NCBI RefSeq assembly: GCF_036014015.1 | Contig: NZ_CP107905.1 | Span: 2,976,001-3,040,000, forward strand | DNA length: 64,000 bases | Direction: 5' to 3' | From: Streptomyces sp. NBC_00457 | Lineage (GTDB): Bacteria; Actinomycetota; Actinomycetes; Streptomycetales; Streptomycetaceae | Shown here: positions 26,517 to 35,126 of the stretch, one piece after another | How positions within the stretch are numbered: the stretch's first letter is position 1 | How the letters are laid out: each line of letters opens with the position of its first letter | Position numbers and translations under genes: made by a program | Notes under the pieces: generated by a model | What the model was told of the DNA's origin: nothing | Seen by the model: the letters and a program-made list of their open reading frames with translations, nothing else | Database searches by the model: none

Positions 26517-26529
26517 CCCCTCTCAGGGG
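26517..26529. terminator. Small hairpin between convergent genes
   Basis: CCCCT-CTC-AGGGG forms a 5-bp stem with a 3-base loop, overlapping the stop codon of the isonitrile synthase gene and lying just after the oxidoreductase stop. It is weak but suitably placed. Confidence 0.4.
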
Positions 26530-27455
26530 CTCTGTTCGAAGTGGCTCGGCCGGCTATCGCACCGCACCAGGCGCCCCTCGCTCGCGGCGCGGACGCGCGG
26601 CATGAGAGTCCATGTGCCATCGGCCCGGAGCAGCGCGGCCGAGTGCCACGGCGTCGTCCAGGCGTCCGGCGCGTCGAGCAGCCGGATGCCGAACTTGGCG
26701 GCACCGACCGGCTGGGGGTGGATGGACAGGCGTACGGCACCGGGGTGGTGCTCGGCGATCAGGTCGCCCCAGGCGCGGCTGCGCTGAATGACGCCGTATG
26801 CGCGTCGTCGGCATTCACGCTGGAGGGCGGAACGGGTACCGGAGAAGCCGGCCGTGTCCTCGACGAGGAACCGGGTGATGCCCCGGTAGAGAGCTAGGGC
26901 GTGGTCGTCGGAACGGACCTCGGCGCGCAGGGCGTCCACCGTGGGGGCGTAGCGCTCGTGGACGTGGGCGCGTTTCGTGTCGTTCGGCAGGTCGCCGAGG
27001 ATGTCCCGGAGATCGAACACCGACAGTCTCTCCAGGCCCAACTGGTCTATGAGGAGGCGGAGTTCGTCGGCGTACGCGTCGATGTGCTCGTCCGGGACAC
27101 GGATCAGGTCGCCGAAGACATGGCCGTCGGAGCAGATGATGACGCGGGCACCGGGTGCGTAGATGTGCTCCACCTCCTCGCAGAGGGAGTCCAGGAAGCG
27201 GAGGGAGAGGCGTTCGCCCTGGTCGGGGAGGTGGCCGAGGACTTTGGCGGGGTTGGGGGACTTGCAGGGGAAGCCGGGGAGGGTGAAGCGGACGGGTGCG
27301 CCGGCTCGTACGAAGGCGTCGATCCGGCGCAGTTGGTGGGGGAACGCCTCGGCGGGGGCGGTGCGGGTGGCGTCCGTGGTGCGGTGGTGCGGGAGCAGCA
27401 GGCGCAGGATCGACGCGCTCGTGGTGAGCGTGTCCGGCGAGGTCGTCGACGGCAT
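26523..27455 (-). CDS. Isonitrile (isocyanide) synthase, PvcA/IsnA/DIT1 family
   Basis: A 310-residue homologue of PvcA/IsnA, which convert the amino group of L-tyrosine or L-tryptophan to an isonitrile using a carbon from ribulose 5-phosphate. Visible family blocks are FTLPGFPCKSPNPAKVLG (near residue 58), PDQGERLSLRFLDSL, IICSDGHVFGDL (near 105), DLRDILGDLPNDTKRAH and the C-terminal RLSIHPQPVGAAKFGIRLL with TPWHSA. The start ATG 27455 has GGAG upstream. It is the last gene of a minus-strand run, 26 bp after the P450. The usual partner, the Fe(II)/oxoglutarate oxygenase PvcB/IsnB, is absent. The amino acid substrate is not predictable from sequence alone. Confidence 0.9.
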   Translation of the reverse strand: MPSTTSPDTLTTSASILRLLLPHHRTTDATRTAPAEAFPHQLRRIDAFVRAGAPVRFTLPGFPCKSPNPAKVLGHLPDQGERLSLRFLDSLCEEVEHIYAPGARVIICSDGHVFGDLIRVPDEHIDAYADELRLLIDQLGLERLSVFDLRDILGDLPNDTKRAHVHERYAPTVDALRAEVRSDDHALALYRGITRFLVEDTAGFSGTRSALQRECRRRAYGVIQRSRAWGDLIAEHHPGAVRLSIHPQPVGAAKFGIRLLDAPDAWTTPWHSAALLRADGTWTLMPRVRAASEGRLVRCDSRPSHFEQSP

Positions 27456-27481
27456 GGGGGTGGGGTCTCCTCGGGAGGTCG

Positions 27482-28720
27482 TCAGACGCGTCGGTCGTAG
27501 CCCACGGGCAGGTGGTTGGTGCCGCGGCCGAGGACCGCCGGGATCCACTCGATCTCGTCGTCCGGGACGGCGAGGCGCAGGCCCGGGAGCCGGGCGAGCA
27601 ACGTGCCCAGGGCGACCTGGAGTTCGGTGCGGGCGAGGGCCGCGCCGGGGCAGAAGTGGATGCCGTGGCCGAAGGCCAGGTGCGGGTTGGGTGAGCGGTC
27701 CAGGTCGAGGGTGTCGGGGGCCTCGAAGCGGCGCGGGTCGCGGTTGGCGGCGCACAGGGAGACGATCACGGAGTCGCCGGCCGGGATGCGGGTGCCGTAC
27801 AGATCACTGTCCTCGGCGAAGAAACGCCAGGTGGTCAGCTCGAACGCGCTGTCGTACCGCAGAAGTTCCTCGACCGCGCGCGGGAGCAGGGCCGGGTCGT
27901 CGCGGAGGCGGGCGAGTTGAGCGGGGTGGCGGAACAGGGCGATCAGGGCCGTGGTGATCTGGTTCGTCACCGGTTCCTGGCCCGCCACCAGCAGCTGGAA
28001 GATCATGGAGTCCAGCTCTTCCTGGGACAGTTCGCGGTGGTCGCGGGCCACGACCAGACGGCTGAGCAGATCGTCGTTCCCGTGCGCGCGTTTGTGGGCG
28101 ACGATCTCGGCGATATAGCTCTGCAGCCCGTGCAGCCGGGCCTCGTACACCGGCCGCCCCGGATCGGCCGGACCGACCGGCTGGACGACCTTGCCCCAGT
28201 CGCGGTCGAAGCGTTCCGCCAACCCGGCGGGGAGCCCGATGACCTCGGCGAGGACCCGGAAGGGGAAATGGGCGGCGAACCCGGCGACGAGGTCGGCGGG
28301 TCCGGTCTCCGGCAGCCGGTCGATCAGGGCGTCCGCCAACTCCTGGAAACGCGGGCGCAGTTGCTCGACTCGGCGCGGGGTGAACGCTTCCGTGACATGG
28401 CGCCGCATCCGGGTGTGCTGCGGCGGGTCCTGGTGCAGGAGGTGCACCTGGAGCTGGGAGTGCTGCGGCTCCGGCATGATCGAGGCGCGGGCCCGCCAGC
28501 GGTCGTTGCCGCGGTCGTGGTTCTTGCCGAGCCGGTCGTCGTTGAGGGCGGCGTGGGCGGCGTCGTAACCGGTGACGAGCCAGGCCTGGACGCCGCTGGG
28601 GAAGAGCACCGGGTGCACCGGACCGTCCTCGCGCAGACGCTCGTAGAGCGGATAGGGATTGCTCTTGTAGGGGCAGCCCATGAGCGGGACGGGTTCGGAG
28701 AGCGGTTCCTGCACTGTCAT
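27482..28720 (-). CDS. Cytochrome P450 with atypical I-helix
   Basis: A 412-residue bacterial class I P450. The heme-ligand motif FGHGIHFCPGAALAR (Cys near residue 355) and EELLRYD (ExxR, near 283) are intact. The I-helix reads LVAGQEPVTNQI (near 243), so the usual acid-threonine pair (AGxET) has Pro in place of Thr, with a Thr two residues later. Such changes occur in P450s that do unusual chemistry such as coupling or C-C cleavage. ATG 28720 follows GAGGAA. It lies 20 bp after the asparagine synthetase gene and 26 bp before the isonitrile synthase gene. In fungal xanthocillin synthesis a P450 couples isonitrile monomers, so a comparable role is conceivable. Confidence 0.92.
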   Translation of the reverse strand: MTVQEPLSEPVPLMGCPYKSNPYPLYERLREDGPVHPVLFPSGVQAWLVTGYDAAHAALNDDRLGKNHDRGNDRWRARASIMPEPQHSQLQVHLLHQDPPQHTRMRRHVTEAFTPRRVEQLRPRFQELADALIDRLPETGPADLVAGFAAHFPFRVLAEVIGLPAGLAERFDRDWGKVVQPVGPADPGRPVYEARLHGLQSYIAEIVAHKRAHGNDDLLSRLVVARDHRELSQEELDSMIFQLLVAGQEPVTNQITTALIALFRHPAQLARLRDDPALLPRAVEELLRYDSAFELTTWRFFAEDSDLYGTRIPAGDSVIVSLCAANRDPRRFEAPDTLDLDRSPNPHLAFGHGIHFCPGAALARTELQVALGTLLARLPGLRLAVPDDEIEWIPAVLGRGTNHLPVGYDRRV

Positions 28721-28740
28721 CAGGTGGTTCCTCACGGTCC

Positions 28741-30561
28741 TCAGAGGGCGAGTTCGGGGCGGTAGTGGTCCAGCCACAGGGCCAGGTCGACGACGCGTTC
28801 GAGACGGAGGCGGTGGCCCCACTCCAGGCGGTCGGGCGGGGTGTCCAGGCAGGGCTTGATGCGGGTCTCGTCGGCCAGTTCGCGGACGAACGGCAGGACT
28901 TCGCGGGCCAGGTCCTGGAGGCCGCGGTTGTAGTCGGGGTGGTGGGTAGCCGGGTAGTGGTTCTTGGGCCGGAGCAGTACCGAGTCGGGCGCCAGGCCCT
29001 CCCCCGCGGCCCGCAGCAGGCTCTTCTCCCGGCCGTCGAAGCTCTTCAGCGCCCACGGGACGGAGTAGGCGTACTCGACGAGCCGGTGATCGCAGTACGG
29101 CACCCGCACCTCCAGCCCCTGCGCCATGCTCAACCGGTCCTTGCGGTGCAGGAGTTGGCGCAACCAGCGGGTCAGGGACAGATGCTGCATCTCGCGCTGC
29201 CGGTGCTCGGTCTCCGTCTCGCCCTCGATGTGCGGTACGGCGGCGAGCGCGTCGCGGTAGGTGTCCGCGCGGAACTCGCGTACGTTCAAGGCGAGTTCGG
29301 GGTTGAGCGGCATCGCGGCCTCGTCGCCCGTGACCAGCAACCAGGGGAAGGTGGACGCGGCCAGCGCCTTGGGGTTGTGGAACCAGGGGTAGCCGCCGAA
29401 CACCTCGTCCGCCGCCTCGCCGGACAGCGCGACGGTCGAGTGCCGTCGTATCTCCCCGAACAGCAGATACAGCGAGGTGTCCATGTCGCCCACCCCGATG
29501 GGCGAGTCCCGGGCCACGACGACCGCCTTCCGGTGCTCGGGATCGAGCAGGGCGTGCGGATCCAGGACGACGGTGGAGTGGTCGGTGCCGATGAAGGCGC
29601 CCGCCTCGGTGGCGTACGGGGTGTCGTGACCGGTTCTGAGCACATCGCCCGTGAACTGCTCGGCCTGGTCGCTGTAGTCGACGGCGTACGACCGGATCCG
29701 GGCGTCCGGGCCTTCGCGCAGCCGGAGTTCGTCTGCGAGCAGGGCGGTCAGGACGGTGGAGTCGATACCGCCGGAGAGGAGCGAGCACAGGGGGACGTCG
29801 GCTTCGAGCTGGCCACGCGCCGCGGTGCTCACCAGGTCGTGGACGCGGGCGACGGTCTCGTCCCGGCCATGGGTGTGTCCTCGGGCCGCCAACTGCCAGT
29901 AGCGGCGCTCCCGTACGCCGTCCCGGTCCAGGACCAGCACCCCGCCGGGCTCGACCTCGCGGACGCCGGACCAGATCGTCGGTCCCGTGTTGAACAGCAG
30001 GCTGTACGCCTCCCGCAGCCCGTCCGCGTCCACCCGCGGGCGGATCTCCGGGTGCGCGAACAGCGCCTTGGGCTCGGAGGCGAAGGCCAGTCCGCCGTCG
30101 ATGCGCGCCCAGAACAGCGGCTTGACGCCGAGCCGGTCGCGCACCAGCAGCAGTCGCTGCGCCCGTTCGTCCCAGACGGCGAAGGCGAACATGCCGTCCA
30201 GGTGCTCGGCGACGTCCTCGCCCCATTCGGCGTAGGCACGCAGGACGACCTCGGTGTCGCTGCGGGTGCGGAACTCATGGCCCAACGCCCGTAGCCGGTC
30301 ACGGAGTTCGTGGTGGTTGTAGACCTCGCCGCTGTAACTGAGTACGGATGTGGGCTCGTCGGCGCGGTCGGTCATCGGCTGACGGCCGCCCTCGATGTCG
30401 ATGACGGCGAGCCGACGGTGGCCGATGGCGGCGCGCTCACCGAGCCAGACGCCGCCCGCGTCCGGGCCGCGCGGGGCGAGGGTGGCGGTCATGGCCTCGA
30501 TGACGGGGGCTTGGGTGCGGGCGTCGGTGTGGAAGGACGCCCAGCCGGTGATTCCGCACAT
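28741..30561 (-). CDS. Asparagine synthetase (glutamine-hydrolysing) homologue
   Basis: A 606-residue AsnB-type amidotransferase. The N-terminal Ntn glutaminase starts MCGITGW with catalytic Cys2. The synthetase domain has the PPi-loop CSLLSGGIDST near residue 259 and GEAADEVFGGY near 385. ATG 30561 lies 5 bp after the MFS stop, so it is in the same operon. Because it is embedded between an exporter and isonitrile-forming enzymes, it more likely amidates a carboxylate in a natural product than serves general asparagine supply; AsnB homologues do this in several antibiotic pathways. Both active sites look complete. Confidence 0.92.
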   Translation of the reverse strand: MCGITGWASFHTDARTQAPVIEAMTATLAPRGPDAGGVWLGERAAIGHRRLAVIDIEGGRQPMTDRADEPTSVLSYSGEVYNHHELRDRLRALGHEFRTRSDTEVVLRAYAEWGEDVAEHLDGMFAFAVWDERAQRLLLVRDRLGVKPLFWARIDGGLAFASEPKALFAHPEIRPRVDADGLREAYSLLFNTGPTIWSGVREVEPGGVLVLDRDGVRERRYWQLAARGHTHGRDETVARVHDLVSTAARGQLEADVPLCSLLSGGIDSTVLTALLADELRLREGPDARIRSYAVDYSDQAEQFTGDVLRTGHDTPYATEAGAFIGTDHSTVVLDPHALLDPEHRKAVVVARDSPIGVGDMDTSLYLLFGEIRRHSTVALSGEAADEVFGGYPWFHNPKALAASTFPWLLVTGDEAAMPLNPELALNVREFRADTYRDALAAVPHIEGETETEHRQREMQHLSLTRWLRQLLHRKDRLSMAQGLEVRVPYCDHRLVEYAYSVPWALKSFDGREKSLLRAAGEGLAPDSVLLRPKNHYPATHHPDYNRGLQDLAREVLPFVRELADETRIKPCLDTPPDRLEWGHRLRLERVVDLALWLDHYRPELAL

Positions 30562-30566
30562 GGGGG

Positions 30567-31919
30567 CTACTCCTGGGTGAGGGGCGTGGCGGCGGTCCGC
30601 CGCGGCGGTCGAGCGAGCAGAGGTACGGCGAGACAGGCGGCGGTCGCGGCGAGCGCGAGGCCCGCCCGGGCGCCGTCGCCTCCGGGACCGGCGAGTCCCC
30701 AGGCGGCCGTGGCCAGGGCCGGGCCGAGCGTGAAGCCGAGGCTGCGGGCGAGTTGCACGGCGGAACCGGCGGTGGCCGCGCGGTCCGGCGGGGCGGCGTC
30801 CATGACGAGGGCCTGGGTCGGGCCACCGTTCAGGCCCATGCCGATGCCCGCGAGCGCCAGCCGCCAGGCGACGTCGGGCGGCGCCCAGCCGTCGCCGAGC
30901 GGGACCAGCAGGAGGAGACCCGCGGCGGTGAGGGCGGCGCCGGCGGCCGCGACGGGGCGGGGGCCGTACCGGTCGGCGAGGCGTCCGCCCACGGGTCCGG
31001 CCAGACCCATGCCGAGTGGGAAGGCGAGTACGGTCAGGCCGGTCGTCGTGGCGCTGACGCCGTCCTCGCGTTGGAGGTGCAGGGCGACGACGTAGTGCAT
31101 GGCGGCGAATCCGGCGGCGAGCGCGAGCACCGCGCTGTGTGCCCGGAGCAGACCAGGGACGCGCAGTACGCCGGTGAGCGGACGGGCGCCCGGTCCGCGC
31201 AGCCACCGCCACAAGGGCGCTACGGCGGCGAGCGCGAGCCACCAGGTGCCGAGGGTCAGCGACAGCAGCAGGAGCGTGACACCGCTCGCCACCAGCCCGG
31301 CGTCCGCAAGCGACCGCCGGTCGGGTTTCGTGAGCCCGCCGTCCCGCGGCATCGCACGCCACGCCACCGCCAACGCCAGTACGCAGAACGGGATCTTGAC
31401 CAGGAAGATCGCCTGCCAGCCCCAGTGATCGAGGAGCAGCCCGCCGACCGCCGGACCCGTCACCGCGCCGAGGGGGCCGAGGGTCGCGGGCACGCTCATC
31501 GCCCGGCCGCGCAGGTGCGGCCGCACGGAACGGATCGCCAGCACCGGCATCAGCACGAACAACACCGCGGCACACGCGCCCTGGACGAGCCGGGCGGCGA
31601 TGAGCCAGCCCGCGGAGGGCGCGGCGGCCGAGAAGGCGCTGCCCAGGGCGAAGCCGGTGGTCGCGGTGAGCAGCGCGGGCCTCAGGCCCACGCCGTCCAG
31701 CCACCGTCCGACCGGCAACAGCAGTACCACGACCGGGAGTTGATAGCCCAGTACGGCCCACTGCGCGGTCGCCGCCGACACGTGCAGACCGTCGGCGATG
31801 TCCACCTGTGCCACGTTGACGATGTTCATGTCGAGCATCGCCACGAAGGACAGCAGGCCCGCAACGGCGACCAGCGGCCAGCGGTCCTCGCGTATGCGAC
31901 CGGGCTGTGGGTCAGACAC
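30567..31919 (-). CDS. MFS transporter, drug:H+ antiporter type
   Basis: A 450-residue integral membrane protein of the DHA2-like efflux group. LLSFVAMLDMNIVNVA (near residue 19) is the family TM1 motif; about 12-14 hydrophobic segments follow, with the TM5 antiporter signature region GPLGAVTGPAVGGLL near 146. The GTG start 31919 has GGAAGACG upstream. It is the first gene of the MFS-AsnB-P450-isonitrile synthase run and probably exports the product. It is 79 bp downstream of the importer ATPase gene on the same strand. Confidence 0.9.
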   Translation of the reverse strand: MSDPQPGRIREDRWPLVAVAGLLSFVAMLDMNIVNVAQVDIADGLHVSAATAQWAVLGYQLPVVVLLLPVGRWLDGVGLRPALLTATTGFALGSAFSAAAPSAGWLIAARLVQGACAAVLFVLMPVLAIRSVRPHLRGRAMSVPATLGPLGAVTGPAVGGLLLDHWGWQAIFLVKIPFCVLALAVAWRAMPRDGGLTKPDRRSLADAGLVASGVTLLLLSLTLGTWWLALAAVAPLWRWLRGPGARPLTGVLRVPGLLRAHSAVLALAAGFAAMHYVVALHLQREDGVSATTTGLTVLAFPLGMGLAGPVGGRLADRYGPRPVAAAGAALTAAGLLLLVPLGDGWAPPDVAWRLALAGIGMGLNGGPTQALVMDAAPPDRAATAGSAVQLARSLGFTLGPALATAAWGLAGPGGDGARAGLALAATAACLAVPLLARPPRRTAATPLTQE

Positions 31920-31998
31920 CGTCTTCCGTCCCTCGTCTCGTGGGCGGGCTGCCGTTCGGTTCGGCAGCCTCGTCCCACAAGTCGGGAGGAAACGGTGG

Positions 31999-32808
31999 TT
32001 AGTTCCCGTACGTGTCCAAAACTCTCGTCGCGCTGTCCTCGGACGCCCGATGGTCGAAGGCGATCAGCGGGTCGCCGGTGAGGGGGTGGTCGACGACGGC
32101 CGCCCGTACGCCGAACACCTCGGCCATGAGGGCGGGCGTGAGCACGTCGCGGGGCGGGCCGGAGGCGACCACTTCACCGGCGTGCAGGACGTGCAGGCGG
32201 TCGCAGACGGAGGCGGCGGCGTTGAGGTCGTGCAGGGACACCAGGGTCGTACGGCGGCGCTCGCGCAGGAGGGTGAGGAGTTCCACCTGGTGGCGGATGT
32301 CGAGGTGGTTGGTCGGCTCGTCCAGGACCAGGACGTCCGGGTTCTGCGCGAACGCGCGGGCCAGCAGGACGCGTTGGCGTTCGCCGCCGGAGAGTGCGGT
32401 GAACCGGCGGTCGGCCGCCTGCGCCATGCCGACGTCGGACAGTGCCTGCGCCACGATGTCCCGGTCGGCGGCGTCCTCGCCCGCGAACGCCCGCTTGTAC
32501 GGGGTGCGGCCCATGGCGACGACCTCGCGGACGGTCAGCTCGAAGTCGCCGCCGCGTTCCTGTGGGAGGGCGGCGACATGTCGGGCCGACCGGGTCGGGG
32601 TGAGCGTGCGCAGGTCGGTGCCGTCGAGCAGGACCCGGCCGGCGGTGGGCTTCAGATGCCGGTAGACGGTGCGCAGGAGCGTGGACTTGCCGCTGCCGTT
32701 CGGGCCGACGAGGCCGGTGATCTCTCCCTCGGCGGCGACGAGATGGGCGCCGGAGACGACCGTACGGCCCGCGTAGGCGACCTGCAGGTCTTCGATGTCG
32801 ATCCTCAA
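31999..32808 (-). CDS. ABC importer ATPase, FecE/BtuD-like
   Basis: A 269-residue ATPase of the siderophore/cobalamin importer family. Walker A GPNGSGKST (near residue 35), signature LSGGERQR (near 139) and Walker B VLVLDEPTNHLD (near 160) are intact. No ATG is usable; TTG 32808 with GGGGAG eight bases upstream is the best start. The start lies at the end of a duplicated GCGGCAGTTGAGGA element and overlaps the stop of a nine-codon reading frame (MDRQSGSGS). It forms an importer with the permease and lipoprotein genes upstream. Relatives include the proposed F420-0 transporter group, so the ligand is not fixed by family. Confidence 0.9.
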   Translation of the reverse strand: MRIDIEDLQVAYAGRTVVSGAHLVAAEGEITGLVGPNGSGKSTLLRTVYRHLKPTAGRVLLDGTDLRTLTPTRSARHVAALPQERGGDFELTVREVVAMGRTPYKRAFAGEDAADRDIVAQALSDVGMAQAADRRFTALSGGERQRVLLARAFAQNPDVLVLDEPTNHLDIRHQVELLTLLRERRRTTLVSLHDLNAAASVCDRLHVLHAGEVVASGPPRDVLTPALMAEVFGVRAAVVDHPLTGDPLIAFDHRASEDSATRVLDTYGN

Positions 32809-32858
32809 CTGCCGCTCCCCGACTGCCGATCCATCGTGTTCGTCCTCAACTGCCGCTC
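32803..32858 (-). repeat. Short duplication spanning the permease/ATPase junction
   Basis: GCGGCAGTTGAGGA occurs twice, about 40 bp apart: once as the end of the permease gene, once as the ribosome site and TTG start of the ATPase gene. Between them, GAGGA precedes ATG at 32834 of a nine-codon frame MDRQSGSGS, whose TGA overlaps the TTG. It looks like a tandem duplication that created a coupled mini-frame. Confidence 0.5.
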
Positions 32859-33916
32859 TCCAGACGCCGGTCGAGCAAGTACAAGAGGGCCGGTGCGCCG
32901 AGCAGTGAGGTGACCACGCCGACCGGCAGCTCCTGTGTGTCCATCGCGACCCGGCACACGATGTCGACCACCACGAGGAGCAGCGCGCCGAACAGGGCGG
33001 AGACCGGGAGGAGCCGGCGGTGGTCGCCGCCGACGAGGAGACGGCAGGCGTGCGGCACCATCAGGGCGACGAAGGCGATCGCGCCGGAGACGGCGACGAG
33101 GACGCCGGTGAGGACGCTGGTCACGGTGAACAGCTCGCGGCGCAGACGGGTGACGTCGACGCCGAGCCCGGCCGCCGTCTCGTCGCCCATCAGCAGCGCG
33201 TTCAGGCCACGGGCGCGCCCCTGCAGGCACACCAGGGCCACCGGTACCGCCACGGCGGGCACCGCCAGCAGCTGCCAGCTCGCCCCGCTGAGGCTGCCCA
33301 TGAGCCAGAACAGCACGCTGTGGGTCTGCTGCTCGTCCCCGGCCTGGAGGACGAGGTAGCTGGTGAAACCGGACAGGAACTGCCCGACGGCCACTCCGGC
33401 CAGCACCAGCCGCAGCGGCGCGAATCCCCCGCCGCGCCGGGCCACCGTCCACACCAGGGCGAAGGTGGCGAGGGCGCCGACGAAGGCCGCGCCGGACAGC
33501 CCGAGTCCGAGCGCTCCCCCGGCGCTGACGCCGAGCACGATCGCGGCGACGGCTCCGAGCGAGGCTCCGTTGGAGATGCCCAGCAGATAGGGGTCCGCCA
33601 GTGGATTGCGTACGAGCGCCTGGACCGCCGTACCGACGATGCCGAGCCCGGCGCCGACGAGCGCGGCCAACAGGGCGCGCGGAACGCGCAGTTGCCACAC
33701 GATCAGGTCGTCGGTGCCCGGGCGGGCTGCCTCACCGGTCAGCCGCCGCCCGACGACCGCCCACACTTCGGCGGGCGGGATGGAGGTCGAGCCCCAGGAC
33801 ACGGCCACCGTGAGCGCGAGGAGCAGCGTGACACCCAGCGCGGCGGCCAGCGGCACGGCCGGAACGCGGCCGCGTGTCCCGGGTTCCGCGGTCCGGCGCG
33901 ACAGCACGGACGACAC
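32846..33916 (-). CDS. ABC importer permease, FecCD family
   Basis: A 356-residue permease with about ten membrane helices. Family signatures are LVRNPLADPYLLGISNGAS (near residue 95), VLAGVAVGQFLSGF (near 160) and VPHACRLLVGGDHRRLLP (near 285). GTG 33916 lies 2 bp after the binding-protein stop, with AAGG upstream. A single permease gene implies a homodimer, as in BtuC. Its last codons (LESGS) are repeated in the linker before the ATPase gene. Confidence 0.92.
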   Translation of the reverse strand: MSSVLSRRTAEPGTRGRVPAVPLAAALGVTLLLALTVAVSWGSTSIPPAEVWAVVGRRLTGEAARPGTDDLIVWQLRVPRALLAALVGAGLGIVGTAVQALVRNPLADPYLLGISNGASLGAVAAIVLGVSAGGALGLGLSGAAFVGALATFALVWTVARRGGGFAPLRLVLAGVAVGQFLSGFTSYLVLQAGDEQQTHSVLFWLMGSLSGASWQLLAVPAVAVPVALVCLQGRARGLNALLMGDETAAGLGVDVTRLRRELFTVTSVLTGVLVAVSGAIAFVALMVPHACRLLVGGDHRRLLPVSALFGALLLVVVDIVCRVAMDTQELPVGVVTSLLGAPALLYLLDRRLESGS

Positions 33917-33918
33917 GG

Positions 33919-34974
33919 CTAGTCGACCTTGCCGGGGTGGACGGCCTGGGCGATCTGCTCCACCGTGTCGGCGTTCTCCACCCCGGCGATGGTGGTCTGC
34001 TCGGAACCGATGCGCAGGAAGTGGTCTTCCTTGACGGCCGTCAGGCCCTTGGTGGCCGAGTTTGCCTTGAGCCACTTCTCGGCCTCGTCGAAAGCCTTCT
34101 CGTTGGCGTCGGCGCTGCCCCGGTCGCGGACCCCCAGCTGGATCCAGTCCGGGTTCTTCGCGATGACGTCCTCCCAGCCGACCTGCTTGAAGTCGCCGTC
34201 GCAGTCGCCGAAGGCGTTGCGGGCACCGGCGAGCGTGATCACCGCGTGGGCGACCTGGCGGTTGCAGACGACGAAGGGCTGCTTGGTGCCGGCGTCGTAG
34301 TCGAAGAAGAAGTACGTCGGCCGCTCGTCCTCGGGTGTGTCACCGACCGCCTTCTGGACGGCGTCCACCTTCGCCCGCATCCCGGCGACGAGTTTCTTCG
34401 CCTCGGCGCTCGTGCCGGTGACCTGGCCGAGCGAGGTGATGTCGTCCTCGACGGCGGCCAGGTCCGTGACCGGGCCCTTGGCCATGGCGGCGCAGGCGGT
34501 GGACTTCAGGTAGATGTGCTTGATCCCGGCCGCCTTGAACTCCTCCTCCGTCGGCGCGTCGCCCATACCGCCGCCCATGCCGTCCATGGACGCGAAGGTG
34601 TCGATGTAGACGTCCGCGCCGGAGCCGAGCAGCTTCTCCTTCGGGATGACGGTGTCGCTGAGCACCGGCACCTTCTGCGCCTGCGTGTCGAGCGCGGCGG
34701 GCAGTGTGCCCTTGCCGGGCGGGAAACCGGTTCCGATCACTTTGTCGCCGGCGCCGAGCCGGAGCAGCAGCTCCAGGCTGGACGCGTTGCTGGTGACGAT
34801 CTTCTCCGGGGCGGCGGAGAACGTGGTCTTCGCGCCCGTGCAGTCGGTGACGGTCACGGGCTCGGCACCCGCCGCGCTCCCGCCGGCCGAGTCCGTCTCC
34901 GCATCGCCGCAGCCTGCCAGGAGCAGACCACCGAGCACTGCGGCGGCCGTACCGCACCTCACACGAGAACGCAT
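33919..34974 (-). CDS. Siderophore/metallophore-type substrate-binding lipoprotein
   Basis: A 351-residue periplasmic-binding-type lipoprotein. ATG 34974 (MRSRVRCG) follows GGGGAG; the lipobox GLLLAGC is near residue 20. The two-lobe fold is marked by PEKIVTSNASSLELLLRLG (near 60) and WEDVIAKNPDWIQLG (near 270). Unusually, the first lobe contains SMDGMGGGMGDAP (near 138), and there are paired cysteine positions STACAAM, VVCNRQ and FGDCDGD. The Met-rich loop could be a soft-metal or isonitrile-metal contact, which is inference. It leads the permease and ATPase genes; a GGGAAC-containing region lies upstream. Confidence 0.9.
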   Translation of the reverse strand: MRSRVRCGTAAAVLGGLLLAGCGDAETDSAGGSAAGAEPVTVTDCTGAKTTFSAAPEKIVTSNASSLELLLRLGAGDKVIGTGFPPGKGTLPAALDTQAQKVPVLSDTVIPKEKLLGSGADVYIDTFASMDGMGGGMGDAPTEEEFKAAGIKHIYLKSTACAAMAKGPVTDLAAVEDDITSLGQVTGTSAEAKKLVAGMRAKVDAVQKAVGDTPEDERPTYFFFDYDAGTKQPFVVCNRQVAHAVITLAGARNAFGDCDGDFKQVGWEDVIAKNPDWIQLGVRDRGSADANEKAFDEAEKWLKANSATKGLTAVKEDHFLRIGSEQTTIAGVENADTVEQIAQAVHPGKVD

Positions 34975-35059
34975 CGAACTTCTCCCCGATCCACGATCCA
35001 CTTGCTACGCGGGCGAACGTCCGTCACCCGGTGCAGTAGTCGGGGTCAAGGGCGGATGA

Positions 35060-35121
35060 GTTCCCGGGGGCCGATGGCGAGACCTCGCCACCGACCCCCG
35101 TTCCCTGTGCCGCCCGTTCCC
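35060..35121 (-). promoter_or_regulatory. GGGAAC hexamers before the importer operon
   Basis: On the minus strand GGGAAC occurs at 35116-35121, 35100-35105 and 35060-35065, between the sigma gene stop and the lipoprotein gene. GGAAC is a common ECF -35 element, and the last copy has CGAC 17-18 bp downstream as a possible -10. This suggests control by the adjacent sigma factor but is not decisive. Confidence 0.35.
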
Positions 35122-35126
35122 GGGGC

